Assembly (NCBI GenBank): GCA_963693365.1
Contig: CAVNZM010000003.1
Span: forward strand, 6,386,001 to 6,450,000
DNA: 64,000 bases
Origin: Amoebidium appalachense
Lineage: Eukaryota; Ichthyosporea
Direction of reading: 5' to 3'
Both the position numbers and the translations under genes were made by a program. Below are positions 1-53,236 of the stretch, piece by piece (positions within the stretch are counted from its first letter, which is position 1; the number at the start of each line of letters is the position of its first letter). The notes beneath the pieces are model-generated. The model was not told where the DNA came from. It saw nothing but the letters and a program-made list of their open reading frames with translations, and made no database searches.

Positions 1-649
1 CACCCCCGTTGAGGTCCCATACTAAACAGCAGGTAGTCTAAACAAATAGTGCCCGTTTCTCGCTAGATAGCTGCTTTTCGCCACAGCTTGCTAGGTAACC
101 GTACAGTTAGTTCCGCTAGAACCCTAACATGGCATTTGGAATGCAATTGTAAGTTGGTAACAACATGCACGCAAGGCTCCGCTTTGCCGGTCAACTCAGA
201 CCTACAATGTGGAACTGGTTTGCTTTTGGGCAGGAACGAAAGAGAGCCAATCAAACAATATCAAAGACTATCTTAAATGGCAGGTAGCTAGCCCAATATG
301 GAAATAATCCACCTGGAATGTGGCGGCCTGATTTGATCTGTGTCGAAAAACGGTCACACACCAGCAAGCGTCAACGTGAAAGTTGCACGTTCGCACTGCT
401 GGGGCCAGATGATGGATGTAGCGAAATTCATGGCAGGGATGTAGGGAGTTTCGTGTAGGATTTGGCAGGAGAGGACAAGTGGGATATTATCAGGAAATAA
501 TAGACGATGTATAGTTGCTACAGCTGTATTAGCTATTGTGTAGGGAGTTATTAAAAAGGGTGCGCTCTGGTGAGGGATGACAGGTTCGCGAAGAAGCCAA
601 TCAACGCATACGCATACGGAAAGGAGAGTGTAGGTCCTCAAGACACAAA
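1..649. other. 5' flank of haspin gene; no gene seen
   Basis: This is single-copy-looking sequence of moderate GC with no recognisable coding exon on either strand. It precedes the haspin start codon and probably holds its promoter and 5' UTR. No TATA box or other decisive promoter element is visible. An exon of an upstream gene cannot be excluded. Confidence 0.4.
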
Positions 650-16982
<16,333 letters not shown>

Positions 16983-18186
16983 CCTCCGCATATAACACCA
17001 TGTCGTATAAATACTATCATATTCCGGGATAAAGTCGATGCAGGTGTGGAATCTTCCGCATATTTGCTATGTACTATTTCGGGATAATATAGGTGCAGAA
17101 GTAGATCTTCTCTCTGGTATGTATACGTGAGAATGTCAGATTCAGTCAGATTTCTCGTACTTGTGCCTCTAGGTTTGTACGACCATCCCATATATGCACA
17201 AACATGAACATATCAACTATAATACCGTACATACCCACACACCCCACGTAACTCCTATATAGACGTATACACGTGCAAGTATCAGGTTCAACACACACTT
17301 CGCATTCTTTAAAGGTCGAAACACACACCCACACTACCCCAGGTGCATGTACCGCATTCTGTAAACCCAGGGCTTACATAGTCTAGTGATATAGTCGAAT
17401 CATAGAGCCTATAACCTTTCAACCTTTCGCCGTGTTTGGGGGGAGGGCTGAATGTGCTATGAAGTACGAAGTATACATAAACAACGGACAACCCGATGCA
17501 GATTGCAGACCACAAATAAAGAGTATGCATAATAAGCAGAGCCCATCCTCCGGTAGGGAGGGGGGGGGGGGGGGGGGGGTGTGTCATCCACTGTACCCGG
17601 CAGTCATAGCACAAAAATCACATCAAATCGATCATACTGAGAGACATTTGCTGCTGGCCAGCCAGCATTTATATCGCCGACGGGGGCTGCAACACTGTTA
17701 CATCATTCATACCAATCTCAGTCGATTAGACTTTGTGTCTTGTATACGCTACATGAAATCAACTGCTCATGTGCACGGCAATGTTCTCACCCTCATGCCC
17801 CACGTCGCAGGAAAAGAAGCGAAAAGAACGAAAGAGTTATGTGTTGTGGAAGGGTTGCATGGTGATTGGAATCCATGTGAAGGCTGTAGGTACGTGTGCA
17901 AATCAACACCTGAGAAGCTTATTTATGTACATTGTTACGTTGCCTTCAACAAAATTTGCTGGTTGTTCGAGCAGGGTAACGGTGACAGGCACGTGTGTGT
18001 GTGTGCACATGTGTGTGTGTGTGTGTGTGTGTGTCCATGTCCACGTCCAGCAGTGTGTGTGCGCGTGTGTGCACGCGCCCCCACGCACGTGCTCGTGTGT
18101 GTATATACGTATGTGTACGTGAACTACCAGTTGCCGTGCCTCTACATGTGTACATGTGCGCACATGTCCACACAACACATGTATCT
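16983..18186. other. Convergent intergenic region between haspin and ECSIT
   Basis: No convincing exon. It holds the 3' ends of two convergent genes, a SINE-like repeat copy (about 17447-17562) and interrupted GT-rich sequence (17994-18120). An AATAAA at about 17515 lies within the repeat copy and may or may not serve haspin. Confidence 0.5.
17447..17562. repeat. SINE-like dispersed repeat, copy 1
   Basis: Shares GAAGTACGAAGTA-type sequence and ATAAGCAGAGCCCATCCTC with copies near 19659-19775 and 24020-24175, in the same orientation. A G-run borders each copy. Confidence 0.6.
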
Positions 18187-25190
<7,004 letters not shown>

Positions 25191-25330
25191 TGTGATTTGA
25201 TTGATGGGGGGGGGGGAGGCACCCTCTCCCTGCCTATCCGCGTACCTTCCTGTGTGTGTGCTTGGGTGTGTTGTGTTTGAATGTGTCTGTGTGCATGTGG
25301 GAAAGGATGGGGGGGATCGGGTGTGTGTGT

Positions 25331-25362
<32 letters not shown>

Positions 25363-25402
25363 TGTCGAGTAAGTTTGTCTCTGTGTGTGTGTGCATGTAG
25401 AA

Positions 25403-25437
<35 letters not shown>

Positions 25438-25487
25438 TGTGTGTGCGCGCGTGTGTGTGTGTGTGTGTGTGCGCGCGCGCGCGCGTG

Positions 25488-25522
<35 letters not shown>

Positions 25523-25574
25523 TGTCTGTTTCTGGTGTGTAGGTGGGTGTCCCCTGTGTGTTTGTGTGTGTTCT

Positions 25575-25652
<78 letters not shown>

Positions 25653-26285
25653 GGCGTGTGTGTGTGGGTGGGTGTGTGGGTGTGTGGGTGTGTGGGTGGT
25701 TGGGTGGATGTGCGCATATATGTGTGTGGCTTGTCTGTGTTGTTTGTGTGTGTGATAGTGGGTGCATGTTTATGTGCTGGGGCTGGAGTGGAGGGGGGGG
25801 GGGGGGGTGGGTGTGTGCATGCAAGGAGTGGGGGGGGGGGGGGGGAGGGGGAGGGGAGGGTGTGGGGGGAGATGGCAGCAAATCATGTGTGCACGTATAT
25901 GGGCTTACATGTACTTTGCCGGTGTATCTTTGCGTCTGTGCATATGCATTTGGGTACCAAGGATGTTAAGGCTACAGGTGCATGTGCATGTGCGCGCGCG
26001 CGCACGTGTGTGTGCACGCCCGCGCACGCATGTGTGTGTATGTGTGTATGTGCGTGTGCGTGTAAAGAGAGAGAGAGGGGGGTGGGAAGCGAGGGAGAGC
26101 GAGTGTGTGAGCGAGAGAGTGAGAGAGTGAGAGAGTGAGAGAGCGACAGAGAGTTAGAGAAAGGGAGGGGGGAGGAGGGAGGGAGGGAGGGAGAGGGGGG
26201 AAAGGGAGGGAGGGAGGGAGAGAGAGAGGGGGGGGGAAAGGGAGGGGGAGAGAGGGAGGGACAGAGGGGGGGGGGGGGGGGGGGA

Positions 26286-26316
<31 letters not shown>

Positions 26317-27995
26317 AGGAGAGAGGGGGGGGGGAAGGGGAGGGGAGAGAGAGAGAGGGGGGGGGGGGGGGGAGGGGGGAGGGGAGAGAGAGGGAGAGAG
26401 ATGGGGTGGAAGAGGGGGAGAGTAAGTTGAGGAAAGGGAAGGGAGGGAAGATGAGAGAGCGAGGGGAGGGGGGAGGGGGAGGGTGCGGGTGTATGAAGGA
26501 AATTGTTGAACTGAAACGCCGAATGCACATAGTTGTTGCAAAGAATCGTGTGTAGGAGAAATGAGACAGAAGATGTATGTCTGTTCGTGTGTATATGCTT
26601 GAGCGTCTTTAGGTGCTTATGCAAGCTTTTGACATACCTTTATAGACAGGTGCAGTAGACTCTGCCAGTCCTCCCGTGACTATCTATTCTTTATTATAGT
26701 GGGCGATGTTTCATTTACACAGGCGGGAGAGAACTACTCTATGTGGTGAATGTCATCAGCCCCACATACGCTTTTGTAGCAACATTGGTCCAACTGTCCA
26801 TAGAGATGATCAGGGGAGTAGATTATAACCCCAACCTACCCACTATCGCTTTGAGTGGTAGTAACACACGATTCGAGTCCCTCCCTCCTCTGGCCGCTTC
26901 CTACCTCTTCCCCGCCACTTTCTTGTTCCTCTTCTTTATATATGTAGCTACCTCTCCTCTCACTCTCTTCCTCCCTCGAGCTCCGGCAGTCCGGCGGCCC
27001 GGCCAGCTCTCTCTCGAGCTTCCCCCCCCCCTCCCCCCCTAAAGCAATAATGTCTGATTGGCTTAGAGTGCATCGTCTTGCAAGATCTGGTCTCCACTAC
27101 CTCTAATGGACCCCAAAGTAATGAAATTTAATTTTTTTAGGGCCAAAGTTGGCAAAGGTCCCTTGGCAAAGGATACTAAACAAAACTTTAGCACCGGGTT
27201 AACAGGAGCAAGACACATAGTTACTGATATTTGTTGGATATAAAATATGTGTGTAGAATAATGGTTTGTAAAAATATATCTGATTTTATTTAATAGAAAT
27301 TTTGGCCGATATTTGCAACACTTTGGTAAACTTTAATAGATGTGAATAGTTAACTTTTTGGACCCCTGCTCTAGGAGCGGAAACACCTTCAAATGTATCA
27401 TTTGATTGGCTAACCGAGTATCCATTGGAATGTGTAGAGTAACACCCTTAGCCAAGGAGTCTCTCTGCATGCCACACGGAAAGTGGGTGAAGGTGCAGAA
27501 CGTAAACCGTTTAGAACATGCGTCAACTAGTTTTGAACATGCGTCGGTGTCAACTAATTTTAAAGGCGTTAAGTGAATAGGCAGTAGCCCTTCAGAGTTT
27601 AGAGAACACACAACACATCTATTCGTCATGTTCTGTCTGAACACGGCTAGTTACAGCCACACGCGTTTGTTACTGCGGCACTACCGGCGCACTGTTGGAT
27701 CTCAGAATCTTCGCTGATCGCTAGAAACACGTACAAACACACACTGAAGCACAACACGCACGGACACACAAGCACGCACACATATAAATTTCTTATTAAT
27801 AGGTATTTTTGCAAACAGGCGTGCGTGCACGCATGCACGCACGGGCAAGGGCCCTTGAAAACAGTGCGCACCAAATGGAACCAATAACATCATTCTAAAT
27901 AGACCCGTTTCCTCCCGGGAACGCACGTACGGACACACACACGCGTAAACGCACGCGCACGCACTTGCGCATCGCGTGCCCGCTATGCATCCGCC
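25191..27995. other. Divergent intergenic region between ECSIT and the receptor kinase
   Basis: Holds GT arrays (25403-25650), a G-run plus GA-rich stretch (26063-26480) and about 1.3 kb of less repetitive, AT-richer DNA (26640-27990). An open frame at 26743-27042 has no recognised similarity and ends in simple sequence. The promoters of both flanking genes should lie here. Confidence 0.5.
26063..26480. repeat. (GA)n/(GGGA)n purine-only tract
   Basis: Over 400 bp almost entirely of purines on the plus strand (GA, GGGA and G-runs). Such homopurine mirror-type DNA can form triplexes. Confidence 0.85.
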
Positions 27996-39306
<11,311 letters not shown>

Positions 39307-40985
39307 TTTTTTTTTTTTTATAATCTTTATTGATATGCTCAGCAAAATAGAAGCCATCGAGATATCACCGATATCTCGGAGAAGAAAATACAAAAGCTCT
39401 TGGATACGGAAGAGATAACGACTTAAATAATCATACACCCTAGAAAACTCATTAAACATACCGTGGTTCAACAGATAGTCAATAGACGTAATAGCAGGAT
39501 TGTCTAAATAAGCCAGTCTTCTAATTTCTAACGGAATAATCTGAGATAAATAAATACATCTATCTAAGTGTTTACGAGAAAAAGGTTCTGCCCAAAAGTG
39601 GCACAAACATTTATGGAAACAAAGGTTACAGCGCCAAAATAAACATTTCCAAGCTATGTCACAAGGAGGGGTTAGAATTGCAAAATCGGTAAGTGTGGTA
39701 GGTTTACGAGAGGAAGGATAAAGATAAGTAGCTAATTTACACAACGATTGTAAAGAAAATAGACGAGTCTCTAATATAAAAAGAAGCACAGGCTCAAGAG
39801 CCCTACCATGATACTCTTTATCACAACGATGAAGCAAAGGATATTGAGTATGAAACCAACTTGAGTAACATACTGCTGATAACTAGTAGAAGAGAAAAAT
39901 AAAGGAGATAAGTATTTAAAAGGATATCTCGGAATGGGAGAGAGATTGGGGATAGGACATTTCGCACGAACATTAGAAATGCCGGGAACAGGTGCTAAAG
40001 AAGGAAAGAATTGCAACAAAGGATGATAAGAAGGAAGCCTAAGAATTGCAACAAAGGATGATAAGAAGGAAGCCTAACCAAATGAAAACAAAAGCGAAGT
40101 CCTAATTCATTCATACGCTGGCGCGCCGGAGGGAGACCAAAAACACTCGGCAAGGGAGCCGCTAAAGGATGCCTACGCGAGGTTCGAGAAATAAACTGGA
40201 TGAATTCACGCTGAAAGGAATCGAATTTCCGAAGAGCCGCGCGCTGTTGCCGCGGAGGGGCACACAATAGTAACGGGAGGCCATATTCGAAACATGGACG
40301 AAGAAAAACTTTAGAAAGAGTGAGCAAATTGGCAGGATGAATATTAGAAATATTTGCGAATATTCCTTGATAGATATGTAAGCGACCACGCGCACGAGAA
40401 ATGCGCGAAGTCAAAAGTCGTTCAAACCAGATACCCTTAGAGGTGAAAGGAATACCTAAATAGTCATAGGAGGACACGATTGGGATAGGTTGATTGTTCA
40501 GAGTGTACTGTGCATTGGAAGAAAAGGTGCTGCATTTATCTATCCCAATTTTCATGAAATTTCGGAAACACCAGTCATCTACTGGAGAAAGCATGTTATT
40601 CATGATAGAAGGATCGTGAGTGACTAAGACAATATCATCAGCGAAAAAAAGGCCGGAGACACAAGAGTTGCCGGCAACTGGAAATTGTTGAATTTCTACC
40701 GCTAAGTCGTCAATAAAGACATCAAAGAGAAGGGGACTCAAAAGTGAGCCCTGTAAAAGGCCTCGAGTACGATTGAATCCGTTACTCAGTACCCCATTCA
40801 CAACGGCAGCCCCATGGGTGCGGTCAAATAATGCCTGAAGTAGCCGACCAAAGGGAAGAGGTAGCCCTCGGGAGGCCAACTTGTGCCACAGCAAATTCGT
40901 TGGAACCGTGTCATAGGCATTCTTAAGGTCGATAAAGCATACCTCGCGACAGTCATCCAGAACGAATAGTGTCGTGTAATGTATA
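39307..40985 (-). mobile_element. 5'-truncated LINE (non-LTR retrotransposon) with decayed reverse transcriptase
   Basis: The minus strand encodes reverse transcriptase palm motifs in order: CFIDLKNAYDTVP (motif A), GLLQGSLLSPLLFDVFIDDL (motif B), LFFADDIVLV (catalytic motif C) and YLGIPF. A C-terminal region follows with a C-x2-C-x3-H-x2-C-type cluster, as in many LINEs. The element starts inside the reverse transcriptase (endonuclease part absent) and ends in a run of A on its own strand (39307-39319), the usual signature of target-primed insertion with 5' truncation. An exact 35-bp tandem duplication (40006-40040, 40041-40075) shifts the frame. A further one-base slip lies near 39865. It is therefore non-functional. 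Base composition is markedly AT-richer than the neighbouring exons. No target-site duplication could be identified with confidence. Confidence 0.9.
40006..40075. repeat. 35-bp exact tandem duplication inside the LINE
   Basis: Two identical 35-bp copies. 35 is not a multiple of three, so this breaks the reading frame. Confidence 0.95.
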
Positions 40986-41127
40986 CAATCGATTTATCTA
41001 GGCCGTGGAATTTTGGATATCAGACGAGATAATGTTTGACTATCGCTGTATATGAGTGGCAACTGAATGAACACAGGATTTTCGTATCCAATACTTCCTT
41101 GATTGCCGTTCCCCCCTCCCCTCCTCC

Positions 41128-41166
<39 letters not shown>

Positions 41167-41961
41167 GAGCCTCCCCTGCCCCAGGGTTACACATCTGTAT
41201 ATCACGATTAACGCACACAAACACACATGCACACAGGCATGTACGCGGCACACGTGCGCGCACACACATGTGCATCCGGTACAGTGCACACGCATGTGTG
41301 CACGTGCGTGCCACTATCGCTAGTGAAGTGCAAAACAGGGGTGCAACTATACTTAACGGGCCTGACCCAATCCCTCCCCCCCCCCCCCCCCCCCCCCCCA
41401 CAAAAAAAAAAAAAAAAGCAACCCCCCCCCCCCCCCCCCCCCCCCGCCCCCCCCGCCCCCATGCTTCAAACCCATGCGCTTTTCTTAACTGAGCCGCCCG
41501 GAAAACCATTTTCACCTTTCGAAATCTTTCTCTAGTATAGGCAAAACTCGTACCTACAGACCATGATAAGTGTTCTGGATAAACAATGAATTCTTAGATC
41601 GGGGCGTTAGCTAGCTAGACAGGACTACAGTGCATTCGCCATAGATCTAGACAAACGAGATAGAGTCTGAGATATTCACTGAACATTCAATGAGATATAT
41701 CAACTGAAAATTGGTATATCTCGTTTCGTTGTGACGCAACCACACAGTATACGCGATTTGGACTATTATGCAATCGCTGGCAACCAAGGGCAAAGGGAGT
41801 GCTATTTAGAAGGCCTTACAATACACAAACACGTGCAAAGGATGTGGTAACAGAGAGAGCGCTATCAGACGTAGGTTGTAGAAGGTGTTAGAAGGAGGTA
41901 GAAAGGTGGTATAAAAGCACACGTAAACGGGTCTGTGCGTGTGCACGTAACGAGGGGGAGA
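40986..41961. other. Upstream flank of SSU72
   Basis: Mostly unique sequence with C-runs at 41131-41164 and 41375-41445. No coding exon recognised. Expected to hold the SSU72 promoter and 5' UTR. Confidence 0.5.
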
Positions 41962-47297
<5,336 letters not shown>

Positions 47298-48842
47298 CGG
47301 CCTTACGTAAGTCTTAGCAAGCCCGGTAACCAGCGCAAAGCCGCAAACCGATCACCTGGGGCGAAAGAGTAGAGGTACATGAGGGGTGAATGGATGGATA
47401 CAGCACAGTGCATGTGCTGTTAGCAACGCCTGTGAGGTGTGTGGATATGCGCACAGAGGCCATTGCATGCAAAGAAAGTGTGTGCGTTTCCTGTCGCATG
47501 GAACGGACACATGGTGGCATGCACACGTCTGACACAAAAAACATACACGTGATAGAGAACACACACACGTACATACACACTTGTATATGCGCACACGGAC
47601 ACACGGACACACACACGGACCTGTAAACTAGGCTTTTGTGCACCGGGTAATGCAATGCGTTCAGATACAATGTGTACACACGCACATGGACACACAATCG
47701 TTAAACATCTTTAAACTAAATTCATTGTAAATTTTAAAGCTTAACTTTCTCTCACTCCATACTGTGTGACAATCAGGCATGTTCTGCCACCCGCACATGT
47801 AGTACGTGTGCGCCAAAATATGGCAACGGTACCTCTACATTTGGCTAGATATGTGGCTGTGCCACATGGGGCTAGTAATATGTAATGACACGAGGTAATG
47901 CTTATTAAAACCCATTGTCATTCCTGCATTGACGGTTGTTCAATCTTCAAGTGCACACACAACATACTGCTCACAATACAGACGCACTGCGTGGAAATCC
48001 GAAGTTCGAAAACTCGTTACCTTCGAACACGGCACCCCATCGATCAGAGCATCATGACGCACGGCAAGTCTGGCCCGATGTGACAAGTACAAGGGTATAC
48101 GCAGCGGTTGCACACACCCACCCATGCAGACACTTACAGAGGGACACACGGATGTGCCATAGCACACGCGTACTTTATTGCCGTATGCTTTCCACACACT
48201 CATTATACTTATACCTTCGTGCCGTTGCCCATACTTGCCATGGTGGGGCTGATTCATATCGTGCACCGACATGCATGTAAGCTGCAATGATGAGGTGCTG
48301 GCAGCAAAGGCAACTCAGAAAATAACGTGTATACGGATCGATGTTGCAAGGTATACATCATATGTGGAGATAAAACCTTTTTTTAAAAAAAAGAAAAACA
48401 TTTTGCTTTTTTTTTTTTGTTTCCTCACGCGCACCACCTTCTGACGTCGATGATGCAATCTCCACCAATCATGTAGTTGTACAAGTGGAACAACAGTTCT
48501 TGTTTCAAACAACCATCCGGGGGGGGTGCGGCATGCCAGGAGCTACTACTAGAGAGAAGGGGGGGGTATGATTGGAGGGGGGGTGTTCAGCTAACCTTAT
48601 ATGGATAAAGCAAAGTTACAAGGATTCAAGCCATTGGTTGGGCAAGACCCCTTTTGCCGAATATGGATAACAGATCATACACTGCTGTAGGCGGCGGTCA
48701 GGAATTGGCGCGCTCTTTACTGGTCACAACCACCAGTCCGGGAAGGCCATGAGCAGCATTGCCGAGCACACTGGAATACGGGAATGTTTGCGGTAACGTA
48801 GTCGCACTAGGGGGGCAGGGGGCCAGGCCCCAAGTGTTTAAA
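47298..48842. other. Intergenic region between SSU72 and the composite gene
   Basis: Relatively unique, low in simple repeats, with no exon recognised. Small open frames (for example 47314-47697 minus) reflect interrupted CA/GT sequence. No terminal inverted repeat pairing with the far side of the composite gene was visible by eye. Confidence 0.5.
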
Positions 48843-50236
48843 ATGAAGCCAGGCTGCCCTAAGGGCACAACACAGCGCCCTGGGCATAAAACAGGCGGAG
48901 CTAGGGAGGGAGCTGGGCGCAAAAAAAAAGATGCTGCATTTGTTCAGCCTTTAGCGAACTTTGCAGGTTTTGGGACGGCAAACAAAGCTGTTTTGCAGGA
49001 ACTAAACGTAAACGTACAACCCGAACAGCCCCCTCTATCTAAGGCCGCCGACATAAGGGCCCGTGTAGTTGAGGCAGGTAGCGTCCATTCGTTACCAAGA
49101 GAAATGGATCGGGCCCCTGCTCCACACCCACCAGACATACAGGTGCAACCCGACGAGGAACCTTTGCTAAATGCAGCAGCAGATGCGTACCGGGTAGACG
49201 AGGATGAAGGGGAGGAAGAGGGAGAAGATAATACGGACGGGGATGACGGTGGAGAGGAGTTTTCTGACGCGGCGGGCGAAACAATCAAGTCGCACCTGCA
49301 CACAGTGAAAGAGAGTCTCAAAGATGAGAAGACGCCTGTGGGGTGGCATCTTCCACCTCCCATTATAGGCTTTAAATTTGGGGGCGATCCAGCGCCTTTC
49401 TACAAACCCAGATGTTTTGCCTGGCTTCCGGAAAGGTTGTCTCCCGGTTTCATGGTGCCGTGCCCCTTCGATGATCACTACGTGGACCCCCACAACCACC
49501 CCAACCCACACCGTACTTCTCGCAATGGGTTCATGAGCAACCCCGTAGGACGGCGTGTTATCGACTTTGACAGCTGCTACTACATTATCACGGCCCGGTA
49601 CTTTTGTGACACATGCAAAAAAAACTTTGCCGGCACAAACCCCCAGACAATTAAACGCCTTCCACTCTTCATGCGTGATCAGTTTCCGGCCTACCTTAGC
49701 CACCGCAGTGGGCTCGACCTAAAGGTGGTAACATTGTTGCGTGCACTGGCAGACAAAGGTGTGGGCCCAAACGCCTTTGCCACCCTCCTCTCGGAGCTCC
49801 ACAAGCAGCGATACGACGAGCAGCGGCTCCTGTATTACTCGAGGGCGCTGCATTGGACCAAGTATGAACTCAAAAAGCGTAACGATTTCCGCCCCCACGA
49901 CCAGCGCCTGACAGAACTTCCCCCAGAGGAGCAGGCGGCTAAGTTCTCGGCGTTTGGTGACAAAAATGGTTACGCTGGACATGTGCCTTCAGGCAAGTGT
50001 GCACTGCATTTTGGGTGTGTAAATGGTCCCCATTGTTTTGTATGCACGTGCTTGGGCATTTTTTGGGTTGGCTTGGTAGGGTTTTGTTTTATTATTTTTT
50101 ATTTTTTTTTTAGGGGGGGGGGGGGGACTTGGAAATGGGTTTTGGAAGTGTGGTCAATAAGTTTCTATTATGGTGGTGGTGGATGTGTGGTGGTGGATGT
50201 GCGCCTGTGAGTGTGCGTGTACTTGTGGGTCCGTGT

Positions 50237-50294
<58 letters not shown>

Positions 50295-50371
50295 GGGGGA
50301 GGGGGGACATGGTGATGGATTAGGTGGTGGTGGTGGCAATCAGTCATGGTGGTGGTGGTGGTGGTGGTGGT

Positions 50372-50410
<39 letters not shown>

Positions 50411-50555
50411 AGGGATCATCAGAGGGGTGAAAGCATAACGGTCCATGTACCAGTGAGTGTGCTTGGGAAATCGTGGAGAACTGTTATGCCTGAAATTAGA
50501 TGGTGGGTGTGCGCATGTGTGTCTGTGTGTGTTGGGGGAAAGGAGGTGGAGAGGG

Positions 50556-50595
<40 letters not shown>

Positions 50596-51511
50596 GGGCA
50601 CATGGTGGTAGACTGGATCTTGGTGGCGGTACTTAATGGTTATTATAGTAGTGGCAGGAGGGTGTGGGGGGAAGGGCAAACGGACGTGCAGGGGACAAAC
50701 TGCAGATGGGGCACAAAGGGGAAAGAAGGTGAAAGTTGGTGCAATGACTTGGAGGGTTTGCGCGCGCCGGGGAGGCGGGGGGAGGGGGGGGGGGGGGGAG
50801 GGGGGGGGGGGGGGCAAACGGCCGGAGATGGGTGTGTAGCGTTTTTGAGATGGGAAAAGCCATACAGACTTACGAAAATACAGAGAGGTGAGATGAACAC
50901 GAGGGACTAGAGGGAATGGGGGGGATGGTCCTGATGGGAGGGTGGTGGAGTTCTAACAGTACTTGGGGTTCAGGCAAATACCTGAGTGCCGTGTATACTG
51001 AGTTCAGCGACCGCACGGCAAAGTACCAGAGCCTGGACACGCAGCTCAAGCCCGTAAACAACGTGCTCAAGGCCGACCACACCTTCCAAATTGGGAAGCT
51101 CACCGGCATCAATGGGGAGCCTCTGTACCGAGGCCTATGGACTTGTGTAAACGAGCTTGGCGGTGTGTGGTCCCTCCTCTTCTCCCCCCTCCCCCCACTC
51201 TCCCCCCAGGCCCCCTCTCCCCCCTCCCCCCCCCCCACACACGCCCACCCCCCCCCCCCCCACACACACACACACACACACGCCCCCCTCCCCCCCCCTC
51301 CCCCCCCTCCCCCCTCTAGGGCCTTTAAATCTCTTAGGCTCCACATTTAATGAGGTGGCACACTGTGAGTAGAGGTTTGTAGTATGTGGGTTTTGGGGAC
51401 AATTCTTGCCCTGTCGAGCAAAAACTAGGAAGCTCCAGATATGTGTGTATGTGTTTTTGCTGGGTAGAGATTGGGGTGGGCTGGGGTGGAGCTTTCTTTT
51501 GGCGGGGGAAT

Positions 51512-51563
<52 letters not shown>

Positions 51564-51614
51564 AGCTTCTGCCAAGCAGAATGGGAGTAGGGGCCAGTGA
51601 TTGCAAGGGATGCA

Positions 51615-51648
<34 letters not shown>

Positions 51649-53192
51649 GAGACACCACCGTCGGGGTTGAAGGTAGAGAGGGCAAGAGGCCCGGGGTGGG
51701 GTGGGGGGGGGGGGGGGGGGGGGGACAGTAGGTGCCATATGGAGGGCTGTCCCATGGTTTGGGGGGAGGGGGAGTGGGGAAGGATCGTGGGCACATGGGT
51801 TTGGGGGGAAGGCAGAGAGGGGGAAAGGATTGTGATCACAAGGGTTTAGGGGGAGGAAGGGGGAAGGATTGTAGGTACATGGGTTTAGGGGGAGGGGGGG
51901 GGGGGAAGATTTTGGGGGAAAGGGAGGCCTGGGGAAAGTATGTGGGCACATGGGTTTGGGGGGAAGGAGGGGGAAGGGTTTTGGGGGAGAGGGAGGGGAA
52001 AGTATGTGGGCACATGGGTTTGGGGGGAGGGAGGGGGAAAGGATTGTGTGGGCACTGAAGTCTCGTGAAGGGCCATGTGGTAAGGGAAGCTAGAACATGC
52101 ATGGCTGCTCGGAGATGCCCTCTCACACAGTGCGGCACCCCAGAGATCCGGGCGCAGGTATTTACACGGGACTGCAGCCACCAGGAGATTGAGCCCGTGA
52201 TCCAGCGCATCTCTGCCACCACGGCGGCGCTCAACAGCAAGGGCCCGGCCTTCTTCTACACAGATCGGTGCTGCCAAGACCGGGCGTTTGTTGAGCGCAT
52301 GTTTCCAACCCTAGCCCGGCCAAAATGCCCCGTCCGTCTGAACGAGGCTGCGCTGGTAAGCGTGACGGACGGTCTGCCTGGGCTGGAGCTGCCGGCCAAC
52401 TACCCTAAGCCGGTGTACACCGACTGCCAGGGGGCGGTGGTGGCTACAGCGGCCATTCGTGCCGACCTGGAGGGGCAGCAGCACCGCGTGGTGGGGCTGG
52501 ACTGCGAGTGGGTCTATCGGGTGGGCCAGGCGCGGTCCAAGGTTTGCACGCTGCAGATTGCCACCGCACGGGCCGTGTACATCTTCCACTTGGCACGCAT
52601 GGGCCCCAACCACAGCCCGCCCGCGCGGCTGGTGGACGAGCTGATTGCGCTGCTTAGGGACCCCAGCATCATCAAGGTGGGCAAGCAGATCGGCACGGAC
52701 TCGGCCCACCTCAACAAGGACTACGGCACCCCTGTGGCCAGCTATCTGGAGCTGGGCCGGTTCTGCTATGCCCGTGCAGCTATCACCTCTGCGGCCCGGG
52801 GCTTGGCCGACATCACTGCCCAGGTCATAGGCAAGAAGCTGCCCAAGCCGGCACTTGTTCGATGCTCCAACTGGCACGAGCCGCTATCAGAGGTGCAGGC
52901 CACCTACGCTGCCCTTGATGCATATGCGTCCCTGCAGGTCTACTCGGCCGTGGTCGATAGGCCAAACCTGTCAGGTGTGTATCCCACCTGCTTTTTGCCC
53001 CAGTGCTTATGTGCTTATGCCAGATATAGAAAGATTTTGGGCCCCCCAGAGGAGAGGGGAGGGGGAGGGGGGGAGGGGGGGGGGGGGGGGGGGGGGGGGG
53101 TGGCTGACCACATGGGCCAGTGTTCCAGTTGTGTTATGCTGGGTGTCGGGTGGCTATCAAAGGAGGGGGTGATTGGTGGTGGTGGTGGTGGT

Positions 53193-53236
<44 letters not shown>

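Noticed and set aside
26743-27042. 100-residue open frame between ECSIT and the receptor kinase
   Set aside because: The first 30 residues look protein-like, but no family is recognised and the rest is CT-rich simple sequence. Not reported as a gene.
51320-51364. Possible small exon (GPLNLLGSTFNEVAHC) in the composite gene
   Set aside because: Joining 51162 directly to 52144 restores the expected NELGE-IRAQV block in phase, whereas including this segment breaks the following frame.
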